The notes under the pieces are model-generated. The model worked only from the letters and a program-made list of their open reading frames with translations, had not been told where the DNA came from and made no database searches. From Mesorhizobium sp. YM1C-6-2 (GTDB lineage: Bacteria; Pseudomonadota; Alphaproteobacteria; Rhizobiales; Rhizobiaceae): DNA of 64,000 bases. The stretch spans positions 392,501 through 456,500 of the forward strand of contig NZ_RCIZ01000002.1 in NCBI RefSeq assembly GCF_003666685.1, written 5' to 3'. Of this stretch, positions 29,538 through 37,333 are shown piece after piece. Position numbers and translations under genes: made by a program. Each line of letters opens with the position of its first letter. Within the stretch, counting starts at the first letter, position 1.

Positions 29538-29704
29538 TCATAGCAGCTTCGCCGCGCCGAAACCGTAGAGCTCGTGGATATGCCAGTCGGTGACGAGCAG
29601 CGCCCGTTCGCGCGACACCATCCCCGCAAGCAGCCTGTCTGGGATCATCGTGCCCGTATGCGGAAAGGTGACGAGAAGAGGAGCTCTCCGCGCACGACTT
29701 CCAT
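29538..29704 (-). pseudogene. N-formylglutamate amidohydrolase remnant (N-terminal part, frameshifted)
   Basis: Read on the minus strand from the ATG ending at 29704, the frame gives MEVVRG, then shifts by one base near 29686 into PLLVTFPHTGT, MIPDRLLAGMVSRERALL and VTDWHIHELYGFGAAKLL before a TGA at 29538. The PHTG and TDWHIHELYGF blocks are the hallmark N-terminal motifs of N-formylglutamate amidohydrolases (PF05013; compare PHAG and TDWHIPRLYEF in HutG). Only about 55 of the usual 270 or so residues remain, so the gene is dead. It sits between recQ and the IclR gene. Confidence 0.7.
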
Positions 29705-29733
29705 TGCGCCGGCCGAGGACGGCTCGGCTGCCT

Positions 29734-30492
29734 TCAGCGGCTCCAATTCGTGTCTCCGATCCGTTGCCCCAGCTTGGCGGCGGTGCGCAGCAAGGCGTGG
29801 CGGACGTCGCTCTGCTGCCCCTCGTTCAGATTCGCCACGGGAAACGAAACGCTGAGCGCTATGCCGGAAGGTTCGCTGGCCGCCGTCAATGCGACGCTTA
29901 TCGAGGTTATGCCGTCGATGATCTCCTGCCTCGTCTCCGCCCAGCCCCTTTTGCGTATCGTCGCCAGCTCGGCCAGAAGGCGGTCCATCGAGGTCAGCGT
30001 GTTCTCGGTGAAAACCGGCAGGTCCGACGAGCGGTACAGCGCGCGGATCTTCTCGTCTTCCAGGCGCGCCAGCAGGGCTTTGCCGGCGGCCGTGGCGTGG
30101 GACGGCAGCTGGCTGCCCACTTCGACCACCAGCCGGATCGGGTAACCGCCGTGAATGCCGTCGACAACCGTTATGTCGGTTCCCGAAAGCACTGACATCC
30201 AGCAGGAATGGCCGGTTTCCGTCGCAAGCTCCTTCATGCCCTCGCGGATGATGTCGCGCGTCGAGACGGTGGAGGAATAGAGCGCGCCGAGCCTGCGCGC
30301 GAGCGGCCCGATGCCGTAGACGCCACCCTTCGACACCTGCGCAACGATCTCGCTTTTGCGCATCGCGGAGAGCAGCCGGGACGCCGAACTCTTTGGAATC
30401 GCAAGCTCCTTGGCCACTTCGCTGACGCTGATCTGCATGCGCTCCGTCGAGAACAGCTCCAGCACCTTCATAGCATTCGTGACGGATTTCAT
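29734..30492 (-). CDS. IclR family transcriptional regulator
   Basis: About 252 residues from the ATG ending at 30492; a GTG ending at 30507 is an alternative. The N-terminal winged helix reads SVTNAMKVLELFSTERMQ, VSEVAKELAIPKSSASRLLS and SKGGVYGIGP. The C-terminal IclR effector domain has GHSCWMSVLSGTDITVVD, SHATAAGKALLA and a closing SVALTAASEPSGIALSVSF. It is divergent from the catabolic operon starting at 30579, and the 86 bp between them contain a near-palindrome, so it most likely controls that operon. Confidence 0.9.
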   Translation of the reverse strand: MKSVTNAMKVLELFSTERMQISVSEVAKELAIPKSSASRLLSAMRKSEIVAQVSKGGVYGIGPLARRLGALYSSTVSTRDIIREGMKELATETGHSCWMSVLSGTDITVVDGIHGGYPIRLVVEVGSQLPSHATAAGKALLARLEDEKIRALYRSSDLPVFTENTLTSMDRLLAELATIRKRGWAETRQEIIDGITSISVALTAASEPSGIALSVSFPVANLNEGQQSDVRHALLRTAAKLGQRIGDTNWSR

Positions 30493-30541
30493 GATTCCGC
30501 TTGACACCCGTTTTCTGGTACAGTTTCATAATAAGCATATA

Positions 30542-30558
30542 GTTTCACATTGTGCAAC
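30542..30558. promoter_or_regulatory. Near-palindrome in the IclR/ThDP-enzyme divergent promoter
   Basis: GTTTCACATTGTGCAAC is an inverted repeat with 8-bp arms, one mismatched pair per arm set and a single central base. AGTTTCA also occurs at 30522-30528 and 30541-30547 as a direct repeat. It lies 20 bp before the ThDP-enzyme ATG and about 50 bp from the iclR start, the expected place for an IclR operator. A TTGACA hexamer is at 30501-30506. Confidence 0.55.
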
Positions 30559-30578
30559 ACATAAAGCAGGTAATTCAG

Positions 30579-32273
30579 ATGACTTTGACTGTCGGTGCGG
30601 CCATAGCCCGGACGTTGCAGGAATACGGGGTGACCTGCGTGTTCGGCATGGAGGACCCCGTGAACATCGTGCATGGGCTGGACGGCAACGCCGTCAGGGT
30701 CGTCACTGTGCGCGACGAGAAGCACGGGGCGATCATGGCGCACGGCTATGCGAAGGCGACCAACCGCCCCGGCGTCTGCCTGTCGACGTTCGGCCCCGGC
30801 GCAACCAACCTCGCCACCGGCCTCCTCGAGGCGCAGAAGTCCTCGATCCCCGTCATCGCCTTCGTGCAAGAGATCGCCCAGTCGAACCGCGGCAAGCATT
30901 CGTCGAGCGAACTGGACCACGGGCTGGCGCTTTCGCCCTACGTGAAATGGGTCGGCCGCATCGAGATGCGCGAGCGCGCGCTGGAAATCACCCGCCATGC
31001 CTTCCGCATCGCCACCTCCGGGCGGCCGGGTCCGGTCGTCGTGCTCTGTCCGCCGGATGTGATGGCGCAAGTCGCGCATGAAGACGGCGTGGCCAACCAG
31101 GAGCGGTACACCTCGTTCCCGTCCATGCGGACCCGGCCTTCGCGGGAAGCGGTGGCGGAAGCCGCGGAAATCCTGCTTTCGGCACGCCGCCCAGCCATCC
31201 TGTCGGGAGGCGGCGTCATCATTTCGCAAGCGTGGGACGAAATGCTCGCGCTCGCCGAGAAACTGCGCGCGCCGATCGCCACCACGATGAACGGCAAGGG
31301 CGCCGTTCCGGAGGATCATCCGCTGAGCGCCGGCGTATCGGGCACCTCGACCGGCGGCCAATACGGTCGCGGCATCATTGCAAACACCGTCCTTGAGGAA
31401 GCGGACGTCGTCCTGATCGTCGGCTCCCGCAACGGCCAGATCTGCTCCTTCAACTGGACGCTGCCGAGACCGGGAACGCGGGTCATCCACATCGACATGG
31501 ACCCCGAGGAAATCGGCCGCAATTTCCTGACCGAGGTGCCGCTCTTGGGCGACGCGCGCGAAACGCTGCAGGATCTGCTTGCCGAGATCGGCGGCCGCGC
31601 GCCGTCTTCGCGGGACCCGGCGCCGCGTCTCGACGCGCTGCGCGCCGAATGGGAGAGCGAGGTCAGCGAGGTCTTCGCCTCGCAGCAAACGCCGATCCGC
31701 CCCGAGCGGCTGCTTCGCGAGATATCGGACCGCGTGCGCGACGACACCGTGATCGTCACCGACGCGAGTTACATCACCGGATGGGCCATGAGCCACATCG
31801 ACACCGTGGGCAAGGGCAAGGCGATGATTTCGCCGCGCGGCACTGGCGGCATCGGCTGGTCGCTGCCGGCAGCCATCGGCGCCAAGATGGGGGCGCCAGA
31901 CAGCACGGTCATCTGCGTGACCGGCGACGGCGCGTTCGGCTACGTCTTCAACGAGCTGGAAACGGCCGCGCGCTACCGGGTGCCGCTTGTCGTCATCGTC
32001 TTCAACAACGGCACGCTCGGTTTCCAGAAGCACTACGAACAGAAGATGTTCGGCAGCTACCGCGAGTGCGATTTCCTCGAAATCGATTTTGCCGAAGTCG
32101 CGCGCAGCCTGAAATGCAGGGGCGAACGCGTCACCGACCCGGCCCTCATCGGCGCGGCCATCGAACGGGCTCTCGCCGGCAACGAGCCATACGTCATAGA
32201 CGTCATTATCGACCCCGACGCGATGGCGCCCATCGTCGGCATGAGCTCGGATCTCGTCATGCAGTCGCACTAA
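30579..32273 (+). CDS. Thiamine-diphosphate-dependent enzyme (acetolactate synthase-like)
   Basis: 564 residues from ATG 30579, with AGCAGG upstream. It has the three-domain layout of the ALS/pyruvate-oxidase family: an N-terminal pyrimidine-binding domain with the catalytic glutamate at Glu47 (VRDEKHGAIMAHGYAKAT) and STFGPGATNLATGLLEA; a central Rossmann domain; and a C-terminal domain with the ThDP/Mg motif GDGAFGYVFNELETAARY ending VFNNG. Relatives include acetolactate synthase, 2-oxoacid decarboxylases and sulfoacetaldehyde acetyltransferase, so it probably decarboxylates a 2-oxo acid. Context with an aldehyde dehydrogenase fits a decarboxylase whose product aldehyde is oxidised. Confidence 0.85.
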   Translation: MTLTVGAAIARTLQEYGVTCVFGMEDPVNIVHGLDGNAVRVVTVRDEKHGAIMAHGYAKATNRPGVCLSTFGPGATNLATGLLEAQKSSIPVIAFVQEIAQSNRGKHSSSELDHGLALSPYVKWVGRIEMRERALEITRHAFRIATSGRPGPVVVLCPPDVMAQVAHEDGVANQERYTSFPSMRTRPSREAVAEAAEILLSARRPAILSGGGVIISQAWDEMLALAEKLRAPIATTMNGKGAVPEDHPLSAGVSGTSTGGQYGRGIIANTVLEEADVVLIVGSRNGQICSFNWTLPRPGTRVIHIDMDPEEIGRNFLTEVPLLGDARETLQDLLAEIGGRAPSSRDPAPRLDALRAEWESEVSEVFASQQTPIRPERLLREISDRVRDDTVIVTDASYITGWAMSHIDTVGKGKAMISPRGTGGIGWSLPAAIGAKMGAPDSTVICVTGDGAFGYVFNELETAARYRVPLVVIVFNNGTLGFQKHYEQKMFGSYRECDFLEIDFAEVARSLKCRGERVTDPALIGAAIERALAGNEPYVIDVIIDPDAMAPIVGMSSDLVMQSH

Positions 32274-32308
32274 CCGAAACCTGGTCCAGAATAAAAAGGG
32301 GAATAAAA

Positions 32309-33112
32309 ATGCTCAAACGACTGAAGCTGGCCCTGGTGGCCGTATCGTTACTGGTGGGCGCAACCGCCACAGGCAGCGCCCAGGAAGCTCTGCAGCGCGT
32401 GCTGCAGGAAAAGGTCATCAAGGTAGGTGTCGTGCCGGGCTGGCCGCGCTTCCTCATGAAGAAGCCGGATGGCGACGGCTACGAAGGCTTCCTCGCCGAC
32501 GACCTCAAGAACTTCGAAGAGCGCATGGGCATCAAGGTCGAATATGTTGCGACCAACTGGGCCGGCATCGTCGCCGGTCTTCAGGCTGGCACCTTCGACG
32601 TCATGGTTGGCGGCGGCGTCACGCCCGAGCGGGCCGCGGCCCTTGCATTCGGCAAGCCCTACGCGTTCTTCAACACGTCGGCGCTGGCGCGCCCTGACAG
32701 CGATGCGCAGTCGCTGGCCGATCTCGATCAGGAGGGCAAGGTCCTCTCCGTCGTTTCCGGAACGGCCATGCACACCTTCGCGCGCAACCACATCAAGAAC
32801 GCCCAGATTTCCGCCCTGGCCGATTCCTCCTCCGCCGTGCTCGACGTGATGCAGGGCCGGGCCGACGCCTATATCGGCGATTCCTGGACCAACTTCATCC
32901 GCGCCGAGGAGCGTCCCGACGAACTCAAGCTCGTGCGTTTCAAGGACGACGAAACCGAATGGGGCGGCCTCGCCTTCGCGGTGAGGTATGACGACGCCGA
33001 TTTGCTCGCCCTGCTCGACGGCTACGTTACGTCGATGCAGCTTCAGCGCTGGTATCACACGCTGACGAAGCGCTACAGCCTTCCCGAGGAAACGCCCATC
33101 GGACCGCGCTGA
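32309..33112 (+). CDS. Polar amino acid-type ABC substrate-binding protein
   Basis: A 267-residue periplasmic binding protein of the SBP_bac_3 family. The signal peptide is LALVAVSLLVGATATGSAQ. Marks are KVIKVGVVPGWPRFLMKKPD, GYEGFLADDLKNFEERMGIKVE, GLQAGTFDVMVGGGVTPERA and VMQGRADAYIGDSW. Unlike amino-acid binders with a conserved arginine in a SSRPR-type motif, the hinge region is variable, so the ligand may be another organic acid. Ribosome site AAAAGGGG precedes the ATG. A stem-loop separates it from the permease. Confidence 0.88.
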   Translation: MLKRLKLALVAVSLLVGATATGSAQEALQRVLQEKVIKVGVVPGWPRFLMKKPDGDGYEGFLADDLKNFEERMGIKVEYVATNWAGIVAGLQAGTFDVMVGGGVTPERAAALAFGKPYAFFNTSALARPDSDAQSLADLDQEGKVLSVVSGTAMHTFARNHIKNAQISALADSSSAVLDVMQGRADAYIGDSWTNFIRAEERPDELKLVRFKDDETEWGGLAFAVRYDDADLLALLDGYVTSMQLQRWYHTLTKRYSLPEETPIGPR

Positions 33113-33135
33113 GCCAAGGACGACGTGACCTGCGG

Positions 33136-33156
33136 GGCGGAGGCGTGTCCTCCGCC
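33136..33156 (+). other. Intercistronic stem-loop after the binding-protein gene
   Basis: GGCGGAGG and CCTCCGCC form a perfect 8-bp stem with a 5-base loop, 24 bp after the binding-protein stop. Such hairpins protect the upstream message and reduce read-through, giving more binding protein than permease. There is no T-run. Confidence 0.55.
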
Positions 33157-33209
33157 TTCGCTTCCCGGGAGACAGCCGATGCCGTCATGGCTCGTCGGAG
33201 CAAATTGAG

Positions 33210-33878
33210 ATGAACTACAAGTTCGATTTCAGCATCCTCCACACCTACGGGCCCTACATGCTCGAAGGGCTCTACGAGACGGTGTGGGTCGCAATTCCCT
33301 CGATCGTCATCGCCACGGTCCTCGGCCTGCTTCTCGCTGTCTTCTCGACGGCGCAGCATCGGCTGCTGCGCATCCCGACCGTCGTCTTTGTCGATGTTTT
33401 CCGAACCATCCCGGTCATCTGCCTGCTGTTCTGGGTGCACTACGTGCTTCCCATGTTGACCGGATGGCGGTTTTCCGCCGCCGAAAGCGCGATTATCTCG
33501 CTATCGCTGAACGGCGCCGCCTTCACGTCCGAAGCGTTTCGCGGCGGCCTGGAATCGATCGCGACCACGCAGCGCCAGGCGGCCGCGTCGCTCGGATTTT
33601 CCGGCATCCAGACCATGCGCTACGTCATCTTCCCGCAGGCGTTCTTCATGACGCTGCCTGCGGTGACAAACGTGCACATCACCATCATCAAGACAGTGCC
33701 GATCGCGGTCGTCATCGCGGTCCCGGAAGTGATGTTCCGCGCGCAGGAACTGACCGTACAGTTCTTCCGGCCGCTGGAGCTTTATACCGGCGCCGCCGTT
33801 CTCTACGTCGGCCTGGTCATCCTCTACACGATGTTCATGCGTGGCATCGAACGCCTTCGTAAGTGGGAGCCTATCTGA
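33210..33878 (+). CDS. Polar amino acid-type ABC transporter permease
   Basis: A 222-residue inner-membrane permease of the HisM/GlnP type. It begins FDFSILHTYGPYMLEGLYETV, has FVDVFRTIPVICLLFWVHY and the cytoplasmic EAA loop (EAFRGGLESIATTQRQAAASLGFS) that contacts the ATPase. TMRYVIFPQAFFMTLPAV follows. Only one permease gene is present, so the channel is probably a homodimer. The stop overlaps the ATPase start (TGATG). Confidence 0.9.
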   Translation: MNYKFDFSILHTYGPYMLEGLYETVWVAIPSIVIATVLGLLLAVFSTAQHRLLRIPTVVFVDVFRTIPVICLLFWVHYVLPMLTGWRFSAAESAIISLSLNGAAFTSEAFRGGLESIATTQRQAAASLGFSGIQTMRYVIFPQAFFMTLPAVTNVHITIIKTVPIAVVIAVPEVMFRAQELTVQFFRPLELYTGAAVLYVGLVILYTMFMRGIERLRKWEPI

Positions 33879-34630
33879 TGCAGGGTGCAGCTCCCGTCGT
33901 CAAAATCGAGAACGTCACCAAGAGGTACGGCTCGCTCGAGGTGCTCAAGGGCATCTCTTTCGACGTCGCGCCCGGCGAAGCCGTGGTTCTGCTTGGCCCC
34001 AGCGGCTGCGGCAAGAGCACGCTGTTGCGCTGCGTGAACGGGCTGGAAAAGATCAACGGCGGCAAGATCTCCGTCGGCGGCATCGACGTTGGATCGGCGA
34101 GCCCCAAGGAGATGCTCAGGATTCGCCTTTCCACCGGCTTCGTGTTCCAGCAGTTCAACCTTTTCCCGCACATGACCGTGCTGGACAACCTCACCATCGC
34201 GCCGCGCAAGCTTTTGGGCATCGACCGCCGGGAGGCCAACGAGACCGCTCACGATCTGCTCAAGCGCGTCGGCATTCCGGAGAAAGCGAACGTCTATCCC
34301 TCGACGCTGTCCGGCGGACAGCGGCAGCGTGTAGCCATCGCGCGGGCGCTGGCGATGAAGCCAAACCTGATGCTCTTCGACGAGCCGACATCGGCGCTCG
34401 ATCCGGAAATGCGCGAGGAGGTGCTCAACGTCATCCGCAGCCTCAAGGAGGTGGACAACATCGCCATGATCGTCGTCACCCACGAGATCGGCTTCGGGCG
34501 GGACGTCGCCGACCATGCGATTCTGATGGATTCCGGCCACATCGCGGAAAGCGGCAGCGCGTCCGACGTATTCCGCAATCCTCAATCGGAACGCGCCAAA
34601 AAATTCCTCAAGTCGATCATCAACGCGTGA
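33878..34630 (+). CDS. Polar amino acid-type ABC transporter ATP-binding protein
   Basis: A 250-residue ATPase of the GlnQ/HisP type, starting at the ATG fused to the permease stop. Walker A is GPSGCGKST, the Q-loop [14 protein letters not shown], the signature [15 protein letters not shown] and Walker [15 protein letters not shown], followed by the H-loop VVTHEIGF. It energises uptake by the permease and binding protein of the same operon. Confidence 0.93.
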   Translation: MQGAAPVVKIENVTKRYGSLEVLKGISFDVAPGEAVVLLGPSGCGKSTLLRCVNGLEKINGGKISVGGIDVGSASPKEMLRIRLSTGFVFQQFNLFPHMTVLDNLTIAPRKLLGIDRREANETAHDLLKRVGIPEKANVYPSTLSGGQRQRVAIARALAMKPNLMLFDEPTSALDPEMREEVLNVIRSLKEVDNIAMIVVTHEIGFGRDVADHAILMDSGHIAESGSASDVFRNPQSERAKKFLKSIINA

Positions 34631-34632
34631 GC

Positions 34633-35793
34633 ATGGCCATGCCTTCCGGAACGGCGACTGTTGTAGGCGGAGGTTTTGCCGGTCTCGCGGCGGCAACGGC
34701 GCTGGCTCGCTATGGATGGGACGTCACCCTCCATGAGCGCGGGCCCGAAATCCGCGCCTTCGGCTCCGCCCTCGCGCTGTCGGAAAACGGGCTGAAGGTC
34801 CTCGAAATGCTGGGTGCCTACGACGATGCGGTCCAGGGCGCTTTCCCTCTGTCCAACCGCGAGACACGGGATGGGGAAGGCCGGCTTCTATCTTCCTATA
34901 ACTGGAAGACCGAGGTCCAGACGCTGCGCATGTTCATGCTGTTGCGCAGCCGCGTCATCGCAGCGCTCGAAACTGCCGCCCGGAAGGCAGGCGTCACCAT
35001 TGTCACCTCTTCGGAGATCTCGGACGTCGATGCCGGCGGCGCCGTGACCTTGGCAAGCGGAGAAACCCGGACTGCCGATCTCGTTGTGATCGCCGACGGC
35101 GCGGGTTCGCGAAGCAGCGTTCGCAAGGGGCTTTTCAAGCGCAGGAAGCTCTTTGCCGACGGGTCGATCCGCATGCTGGTTCCGCGTGACGCCGCTGGCG
35201 AATGGCCGGAAGGCACCTTCGTGGAATACTGGAGCGGCCGCCGGCGCGCGATGCTTTCCCCGTGCAGCGAAAAGCATCTCTATCTCGGGCTGATCGCCCA
35301 GAAAGGCGACGAGCGCGGTACCCGGGCGCCCATCGACAAAGAGAGCTGGATCGAGAGCTTCCCCGTCCTTCGCGACTACATCGAGACCGTCGGCGAACAG
35401 GAACGGTGGAGTTGGGACCAGTACCAGAGCGTCATCCTGACAAAGTGGCACCAGGGGCGCGTGGCCATTCTCGGCGACGCCGCGCACGCGATGTCGCCGA
35501 ATTTCGGACAGGGCGCCGCACTTGCCATGGTCAATGCGCTCTCGCTTGCCGCCGTTGTGAGCAAGGCGCGCGACATCGAGACCGCGCTTGCCGGCTGGGA
35601 GGAAAACGAGCGCCCGCTGGTCGATCGGACGCAGCTTCTTTCCGGCGTCTACAGCTCGTTGATGAACTGGCCTGCCTTCGCGCGCAACGCAGCGCTTGCA
35701 GGCATGGGTCGCTCGCGCTGGATCATGAAGCAGCGCACGCTGGCGGCCTACCGCACGCCGACCGGCTACGCCCCCGGACAGGTGGAAGCATAA
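34633..35793 (+). CDS. FAD-dependent monooxygenase (aromatic hydroxylase type)
   Basis: A 386-residue flavoprotein of the PHBH/salicylate-hydroxylase group. The FAD-binding motif VVGGGFAGLAAATALARYGW is at the N-terminus, the DG motif in DLVVIADGAGSRSSVRKG, and the GD motif in GRVAILGDAAHAMSPNFGQGA. These three motifs define single-component hydroxylases using NAD(P)H and oxygen. Relatives act on salicylate, nicotinate derivatives and similar aromatic acids. It follows the transporter with a 2-bp gap, so the imported compound is probably aromatic or gives an aromatic intermediate. Confidence 0.85.
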   Translation: MAMPSGTATVVGGGFAGLAAATALARYGWDVTLHERGPEIRAFGSALALSENGLKVLEMLGAYDDAVQGAFPLSNRETRDGEGRLLSSYNWKTEVQTLRMFMLLRSRVIAALETAARKAGVTIVTSSEISDVDAGGAVTLASGETRTADLVVIADGAGSRSSVRKGLFKRRKLFADGSIRMLVPRDAAGEWPEGTFVEYWSGRRRAMLSPCSEKHLYLGLIAQKGDERGTRAPIDKESWIESFPVLRDYIETVGEQERWSWDQYQSVILTKWHQGRVAILGDAAHAMSPNFGQGAALAMVNALSLAAVVSKARDIETALAGWEENERPLVDRTQLLSGVYSSLMNWPAFARNAALAGMGRSRWIMKQRTLAAYRTPTGYAPGQVEA

Positions 35794-35794
35794 C

Positions 35795-36922
35795 ATGCCG
35801 TTTGAACTCCCATCCGATATCTCCGCGCTGGTGGAAGCGGTGCGCGCATTCTCCGCCGAGCATCTTGCGCCCGGCTCGCTGGAAAGGTCGAAGGGCGAGC
35901 GCTTCCCGCGCGACGTCTCGCAACTTCTGGCAGGCAGGGGCTGGTCGGGCCTCTCTTCCTCGAAAGGTGCTGGCGGCGGCATCCTTGCCGCCGCTGCAGC
36001 GCTCGAGGCCGTCGCCCGCGCATGCGCGCGATCCGGCGATGCGTTCCACCAGCTCAACTTCGGTGCGTCGCTGCTGCTTGCCCGCCACGCGCATAGCGAT
36101 CGTCAGCGAGCCGTGCTGAAGGACGTCGCCGAAGGCAAGGCGATCGTCCCGATCGCGATCACCGAGGACAACGCCGGCGCTCAGGCCGCGGCCACGCAAA
36201 CCGCCGTTGCCGGCGGGATGCTGGCCGGGCACAAGACCTACTGCTCGAACTCGGCAGAGGCGGACGCCTTCGTGGTCTATGCCAATTTCGGAAGCACGGT
36301 CGCCGATATCGGAGCGGTCCTGATCGAGCGTAACAGACCAGGGCTGGATATCCACGCTGCCGGCGCTTTCATGAACGGGGAAAGCTGGTGCCGGCTGGAG
36401 TTCGATAACATCGCCATCGGCGAGGAGGACATTATCTTCTCCGCGGGAGGCTTTGTGGCGAAGGCCGGCTTCTTCGACGTCGAGAAGCTGGGCAATGCCG
36501 CCCGAGCGCTTGGCCTCGGCTGGTGCGCCTACGATCTCGCCCGCGCTCATGCGCTGGACCGGCAGCAGTTCGGCCGGCCGATCTGTGAGTTCCAGGGTAT
36601 CCAGTGGAAGGTCGCCGAGGCCCGCCTGCAGCTCGAAGCGGCACAGCTCATGCTTTACCGGGCGGCCCACCGCGCCGACGAAGGCCGCCTCACCGGCGAC
36701 GAATCGTCGATGGCCAAGATCCACTGCAACCGGGCGGCGCTGGCCGCCGGCGACATGGCCGTACAGGTGATGGGCGCTGCGGGCTACAGCGATGCCGCAC
36801 TCGCCGAATACTGCTTCCGCAAGGCGCGGGGCCACATGATCAATGGCGGCACCATCGAGATGATGCTGACCCGGATCGCCGAAGCGGCATTCGACCGCAA
36901 ATTTCCACAGCAGGCCGCATGA
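35795..36922 (+). CDS. Acyl-CoA dehydrogenase-like flavoprotein
   Basis: A 375-residue acyl-CoA dehydrogenase fold: N-terminal helices, IAITEDNAGAQAAATQTAV with the middle beta domain, DVEKLGNAARALGLGWCAYDLARAHA, RQQFGRPICEFQGIQWKVAEA, and a C-terminal MGAAGYSDAALAEYCFRKARGH. The usual catalytic-glutamate loop (YEGT) reads INGGT, so that base is absent, but Glu230 in DVEKLG aligns with the catalytic glutamate of isovaleryl-CoA dehydrogenase. It may therefore dehydrogenate a branched or unusual acyl-CoA, or act as a flavin monooxygenase. It starts 1 bp after the monooxygenase stop. Confidence 0.85.
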   Translation: MPFELPSDISALVEAVRAFSAEHLAPGSLERSKGERFPRDVSQLLAGRGWSGLSSSKGAGGGILAAAAALEAVARACARSGDAFHQLNFGASLLLARHAHSDRQRAVLKDVAEGKAIVPIAITEDNAGAQAAATQTAVAGGMLAGHKTYCSNSAEADAFVVYANFGSTVADIGAVLIERNRPGLDIHAAGAFMNGESWCRLEFDNIAIGEEDIIFSAGGFVAKAGFFDVEKLGNAARALGLGWCAYDLARAHALDRQQFGRPICEFQGIQWKVAEARLQLEAAQLMLYRAAHRADEGRLTGDESSMAKIHCNRAALAAGDMAVQVMGAAGYSDAALAEYCFRKARGHMINGGTIEMMLTRIAEAAFDRKFPQQAA

Positions 36923-36947
36923 CGCCCGAACAGAAAGGAACCGAACC

Positions 36948-37295
36948 ATGAGCATTACGCGACATCACAAGAACGCCCGCATGAGCCAGGGCGTCTCCTG
37001 GAACGGTATGTTCGTCACCTCTGCACAGGTCGCGAAGGATTTCGATCTCGACGCCGCCGGCCAGACCAGAGAGGTTCTGGACAAGATCGACGCGCTTCTC
37101 GCCGAGCAGGGCTACGACAAGTCGAACATCGTTTCGGCCACGATCTGGCTGGCCGACATCGCCGACTACGCCGCGATGAACAGCGTCTGGGACGCATGGG
37201 TGTCGACCGACGAGCCGCCGGCGCGCGCCTGCGTCGAGGCGCGCTTCTCGTCGCCGCGCATCAAGGTCGAAATCCAGATCATGGCGGCCGGCTGA
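36948..37295 (+). CDS. RidA family protein
   Basis: A 115-residue Rid/YjgF-family protein. Marks are NGMFVTSAQVAKDFDLDAAGQTREVLDKIDALL and the C-terminal PPARACVEARFSSPRIKVEIQIMAA, which contains the arginine that binds the carboxylate of imine substrates in RidA. Such proteins hydrolyse reactive enamines or imines, and some are pathway deaminases (for example of aminomuconate or aminoacrylate). Its place inside the operon suggests a pathway step rather than general housekeeping. Confidence 0.9.
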   Translation: MSITRHHKNARMSQGVSWNGMFVTSAQVAKDFDLDAAGQTREVLDKIDALLAEQGYDKSNIVSATIWLADIADYAAMNSVWDAWVSTDEPPARACVEARFSSPRIKVEIQIMAAG

Positions 37296-37333
37296 GCCAT
37301 TCAACCATCCAATCGCGAGAGGTAGGTTCGACC

